Positions 5,548-7,638 of a DNA stretch of 7,638 nt are shown piece after piece (position 1 is the stretch's first letter; each line of letters begins with the position of its first letter). Made by a program: the position numbers and the translations under genes. The notes beneath the pieces are model-generated. The model made no database searches. It worked only from the letters and a program-made list of their open reading frames with translations, and was not told the origin of the DNA. Origin of the DNA: Caldilineaceae bacterium (lineage in GTDB: Bacteria; Chloroflexota; Anaerolineae; Caldilineales; Caldilineaceae); assembly GCA_024643705.1 (NCBI GenBank), contig JAHEML010000154.1, forward strand, positions 1-7,638. Direction: 5' to 3'.

Positions 5548-6171
5548 TTAACCAAGCCAGGCGTGGATGTGTTCCACTGCCGATTGAGGCATAAGTACCA
5601 CATCATAGCCCAACAAATCGCGCACGTTTAGGTAGCCGCTCTCCAATGTTTTGGCATTGGGGAGGTTACTCACACTCCGCTCAACAGCCATGTCGCGTTC
5701 GGTCAACACAACCAACACGCTCTGATTGGTCAAACCCAGGTTCTCCAGGGTTTTGATCATCGCCTTGGTTTTCGGCTGTTCCATAGAAATCTGGTCAAGC
5801 ACAACGATCTGCTCACTGGTTGCCTTCACAGACAACGCGCTGCGCAGGGCAGCATGGCGCATCTTTTGGGGCATGCGCTGGGTGTACTTGCGCGGGGTCG
5901 GCCCAAACACGATACCGCCACCCACAAAGTTGGGAGAATTGGTCGAACCTTGACGAGCACGACCAGTCCCTTTTTGACGCCACGGTTTGCGTCCACCACC
6001 CCGAACTTCCGAGCGGGTCTTGGTTTTGTGGGTTCCGGCTCGGGCGTTCGCCAGTTGGCGCAGCAACGCCTGGTGCATTAGGCCCCGGTTCACCGGAGCA
6101 CTGAATACGGCTTCGCTCAGCTCAATTTCCCCGACCTGTTCACCGGCCATATTTTTCATTACGAGTTGCAT
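5548..6171 (-). CDS. rplD: Large-subunit protein L4
   Basis: L4 binds 23S rRNA near the tunnel entrance; its extended loop forms, with L22, the tunnel constriction. In E. coli it also represses the S10 operon through a leader RNA. The 207 residues include a long basic loop at about residues 46-96, with the conserved GGGRKPWRQKGTGRARQGS (58-76) and SPNFVGGGIVFGPTPRKY. A Rossmann-like C-terminal half follows, with VVLDQISMEQPKTKAMIKTLENLG and VLVVLTERD, ending DVVLMPQSAVEHIHAWLG. The loop looks intact, with no insertion or deletion at KPWRQKGTGRAR. ATG at 6171 has AGGAGG 7 bases upstream; the overlapping out-of-frame ATG at 6176 is not used. It is 21 bases after rplC and 21 bases before rplW. 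Confidence 0.98.
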   Translation of the reverse strand: MQLVMKNMAGEQVGEIELSEAVFSAPVNRGLMHQALLRQLANARAGTHKTKTRSEVRGGGRKPWRQKGTGRARQGSTNSPNFVGGGIVFGPTPRKYTQRMPQKMRHAALRSALSVKATSEQIVVLDQISMEQPKTKAMIKTLENLGLTNQSVLVVLTERDMAVERSVSNLPNAKTLESGYLNVRDLLGYDVVLMPQSAVEHIHAWLG

Positions 6172-6192
6172 CTCATCGCCTCCTGTACAGGT

Positions 6193-6822
6193 CTAGGCCT
6201 TCTTAGCCGGTCGGATAAAGACAAGACCAGTACGCGGGCCAGGCACAGCGCCCTTAACGGCGATCAGGTTCCGCTCTGCATCCACCAGCGCAATTTTCAA
6301 ATTTTGAACGGTGACTCGTTCATTGCCCATGCGTCCTGCACCCTTGGCTCCTGGCCAAGTGTGGCCCGGCGATGTGCCAGCGCCACGGGAACCAGGTGCG
6401 CGTTCCCGATCCGACTGCCCATGGGTCTTGGGGCCGCCTCGAAAATTATGACGCTTGACTGTGCCGGCAAATCCCTTACCTTTGGAAATTCCGGTTACAT
6501 CCACAATCTCGCCTTCGCCAAACACGTCAGCCTTAATCACATCACCCAACGCTACGGTAGGCAATTCAGCCATACGCAACTCGCGAAGATGGCGCAAAGA
6601 CGGTGCTTCTGCTTTGCGCAGATGGCCCATTTCGCCCTTGGTCAATTTCCGCTCGGCTATCTCATCGTAGCCAATCTGCACAGCGTTGTAACCATCAACG
6701 TCAACGGTCTTGACCTGGGTCACATAGCAAGGACCCGCTTCAATCACCGTTACCGGTACAGCATCGCCGTTTTCGCTAAAAAGCTGGGTCATGCCAACTT
6801 TTCTACCTAGAATACCTTTCAC
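6193..6822 (-). CDS. rplC: Large-subunit protein L3
   Basis: L3 initiates 50S assembly; its central extension reaches the peptidyl-transferase centre and is where pleuromutilin and linezolid resistance mutations map. The 209 residues start MKGILGRKVGMTQLF. Further family blocks are DVTGISKGKGFAGTVKRHNFRGGPKTHG (108-135) and the loop GSRGAGTSPGHTWPGAKGAGRMGNERVTVQNL (144-175). In this loop the usual GSIGxxxxPGRVxKGxxMAGHMG positions carry Arg146, His154-Thr155-Trp156 and Pro157, and GRMG replaces GHMG or GQMG. The C-terminus is NLIAVKGAVPGPRTGLVFIRPA. The start is GTG at 6822, with GGAGG 5 bases upstream; a stop lies just upstream in frame and no ATG is available. The gap from rpsJ, 139 bases, is unusually large. 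Confidence 0.97.
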   Translation of the reverse strand: MKGILGRKVGMTQLFSENGDAVPVTVIEAGPCYVTQVKTVDVDGYNAVQIGYDEIAERKLTKGEMGHLRKAEAPSLRHLRELRMAELPTVALGDVIKADVFGEGEIVDVTGISKGKGFAGTVKRHNFRGGPKTHGQSDRERAPGSRGAGTSPGHTWPGAKGAGRMGNERVTVQNLKIALVDAERNLIAVKGAVPGPRTGLVFIRPAKKA

Positions 6823-6961
6823 GTGCCCCTCCAGGACTGACGACCAACCAGGACATTAATCCCAGCCAACCACATCATCCACAAAAAATGAAGGCTACAA
6901 GAGTACAGGTCGACAATGAGCAAAATGCCCAATCATTGCACGCCCCGGCCTACATGCCACC
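6823..6961. other. Long rpsJ-rplC spacer with short repeats
   Basis: This 139-base spacer holds no credible gene; minus-strand frames are short and blocked by stops. It holds, on the minus strand, two copies of TGGTTGG 22 bases apart (6844-6850, 6866-6872), two of GTCCTGG 17 bases apart (6831-6837, 6848-6854), a T6 run near 6885-6890, and an inverted repeat at 6914-6938. No good -35/-10 pair was seen. The next spacers in the operon are far shorter, so it may be a site of regulation or RNA processing, but the sequence alone does not show this. Confidence 0.5.
6914..6938 (-). repeat. Inverted repeat after rpsJ
   Basis: Perfect 6-base arms, CAATGA and TCATTG, flank 13 bases, 23 bases after the rpsJ stop. 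An alternative fold pairs TGGGC with GCTCA around ATTTT, with only three outer pairs. It is AT-rich and has no following U run, so it is a poor terminator; it could protect the S10 mRNA 3' end or be chance. Confidence 0.35.
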
Positions 6962-7270
6962 CTACAGTTTGATTTCAATGTCCACACCGGCTGGAAGATT
7001 CAACCGGGTCAAATTTTCAATCGTCTTATTCCCTGGGTCCACAACATCGATCAACCGTTTGTGGGTTCGGATCTCAAACTGCTCGCGGCTGTCTTTGTCA
7101 ATAAACGACGACCGCATAACGGTGAACTTCTCGATGCGGGTCGGCAAAGGAACCGGCCCCACAACCTGGGCACCCGTCTGCTCTGCAGCAGACACAATCT
7201 GCCTGGCCGATGCATCCAAAACCCGGTGGTCGAATGCCTTGAGTTTGATGCGTATTTTCTGCTTTGCCAT
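6962..7270 (-). CDS. rpsJ: Small-subunit protein S10 (NusE)
   Basis: S10 is a head protein of the 30S next to S14 and S3; free S10 is also NusE, which with NusB acts in transcription antitermination and couples RNA polymerase to the ribosome through NusG. The 102 residues begin MAKQKIRIKLKAFDHRVLDASARQIV, with the middle VVGPVPLPTRIEKFTVMRSSFIDKDSREQFEIRTHKRLIDVVDP and the end LTRLNLPAGVDIEIKL. All family blocks and the length (about 102) are normal. ATG at 7270 has AAGGA 7 bases upstream. It is the first gene of the S10 part of the cluster, 123 bases after tuf, and is preceded by a terminator-like hairpin (7348-7384). No confident promoter lies between them. Confidence 0.99.
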   Translation of the reverse strand: MAKQKIRIKLKAFDHRVLDASARQIVSAAEQTGAQVVGPVPLPTRIEKFTVMRSSFIDKDSREQFEIRTHKRLIDVVDPGNKTIENLTRLNLPAGVDIEIKL

Positions 7271-7342
7271 CGACTCTTCCTTCTACGTTAAAGGGAACGG
7301 CAACAGGAGAATATCCTATCCCACGCTCCGATGACTGCGTTC

Positions 7343-7384
7343 AAAACGCCGCAGAGGCCGGCTCGATGAACCGACCTCTGCGGC
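7343..7384 (-). terminator. Terminator-like hairpin between tuf and rpsJ
   Basis: On the minus strand a 14-base arm (7384 to 7371) and its complement (7361 to 7348) can pair over their full length, with 13 Watson-Crick pairs and one G-U pair, around a 9-base loop. The 10 outermost pairs include GCCGC at the base. The stem ends one base before TTTT (7346-7343), a short U run. It begins 9 bases after the tuf stop. The shape fits an intrinsic terminator for tuf, but the U run is short, so it may act as a partial terminator or attenuator allowing readthrough into rpsJ. Confidence 0.65.
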
Positions 7385-7393
7385 AACTTATAT

Positions 7394-7638
7394 CTATGCA
7401 AGGATTTCGGTGATGACACCGGCAGCCACAGTGCGGCCACCCTCGCGAATGGCAAACCGACCACCATTCTCCAACGCAACCGGCGAGATCAACTCCACGC
7501 TGAATGCTGCGTTGTCGCCAGGCATCACCATCTCAATGCCCTCTGCCAGGGTCAGTGCACCTGTGATGTCCATGGTGCGAATGTAGAATTGGGGGCGATA
7601 CCCAGGGAAAATCGGGGTATGACGTCCACCCTCTTCCT
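7394..7638 (-). CDS. tuf: Elongation factor Tu (3' part only)
   Basis: EF-Tu carries aminoacyl-tRNA to the ribosomal A site as a GTP complex. The 80 C-terminal residues are present; the 5' end, with the G domain and domain II start, lies outside the window. The visible part is domain III: EEGGRHTPIFPGYRPQFYIRTMDITGAL, then AEGIEMVMPGDNAAFSVELISPVALENGGRFAIREGGRTVAAGVITEILA and a TAG stop at 7394-7396. GGRHTP, GYRPQFY, MVMPGDN and GRFAIREGGRTV are diagnostic. EF-Tu is about 395-400 residues, so a fifth is seen. Placement directly upstream of rpsJ matches the str-S10 junction of many bacteria. The gene was found by reading the frame; it extends past the window edge. Confidence 0.98.
   Translation of the reverse strand, partial: EEGGRHTPIFPGYRPQFYIRTMDITGALTLAEGIEMVMPGDNAAFSVELISPVALENGGRFAIREGGRTVAAGVITEILA

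Noticed and set aside
6166..6810. A 214-codon open frame on the plus strand
   Set aside because: It is antisense to nearly all of rplC and has no ribosome binding site or known family; conserved genes often leave such shadow frames.
7271..7347. Possible promoter before rpsJ (minus-strand TTGAAC followed by TAGGAT)
   Set aside because: The spacing is 20 bases and the -10 matches only four of six positions; closer spacings match worse. Not strong enough to annotate.
1..7638. Undescribed system, mobile element, CRISPR or horizontal insertion
   Set aside because: All 17 genes are conserved ribosomal or EF-Tu genes in canonical order with similar composition; no unexplained gene-sized space remains.

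Overview
The window is an ordinary but very complete piece of the bacterial S10-spc ribosomal protein cluster. Every gene lies on the minus strand, so transcription runs from high to low coordinates. In transcription order it holds: the 3' end of tuf (EF-Tu), then rpsJ (S10), rplC (L3), rplD (L4), rplW (L23), rplB (L2), rpsS (S19), rplV (L22), rpsC (S3), rplP (L16), rpmC (L29), rpsQ (S17), rplN (L14), rplX (L24), rplE (L5), rpsN (S14, short zinc type) and the 5' part of rpsH (S8). Both terminal genes are cut by the window edges. The 15 complete genes have intact frames; I saw no frameshift, pseudogene, mobile element, CRISPR array, tRNA or rRNA.

Organism. The order tuf-S10-...-S8 is the canonical bacterial one. 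Moderate GC, the 60-residue four-cysteine S14, and the style of several proteins (L2 with MDPSSHPHGGGEG, L22 with an FGARGRFKPW tunnel loop, L3 with PGHTWPG) suggest to me a Chloroflexota bacterium, perhaps of the Anaerolineae/Caldilineae side. This is from memory of the families and was not checked by a search. All Shine-Dalgarno sites are of the ordinary AGGAG class.

Layout. 7394-7638 is the end of tuf. The 123-base gap to rpsJ carries the clearest non-coding element here, a 14-bp GC-rich hairpin followed by a short U run, which separates the str-type (tuf) part from the S10 part. 2999-7270 is S10 to S3, and 243-2973 is L16 to S8. Spacers are mostly 3 to 92 bases; the exception is 139 bases between rpsJ and rplC, which holds a weaker hairpin and short direct repeats. 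Several junctions (rplV/rpsC, rplP/rpmC, rpmC/rpsQ, and in part rplB/rpsS) place the upstream stop codon inside or next to the downstream ribosome binding site, which suggests coupled translation.

The products work together: the L proteins build the large subunit (L3, L2, L4, L16 and L14 near the peptidyl-transferase centre, tunnel or intersubunit face; L22, L23, L24 and L29 around the tunnel and its exit; L5 in the central protuberance). S10, S19, S14 and S3 belong to the small-subunit head, S17 and S8 to its body. EF-Tu delivers aminoacyl-tRNA to the finished ribosome. I found no undescribed system. The points worth a second look are regulatory hairpins, start-site choice, and unusual residues in conserved loops of L2, L3 and L22.
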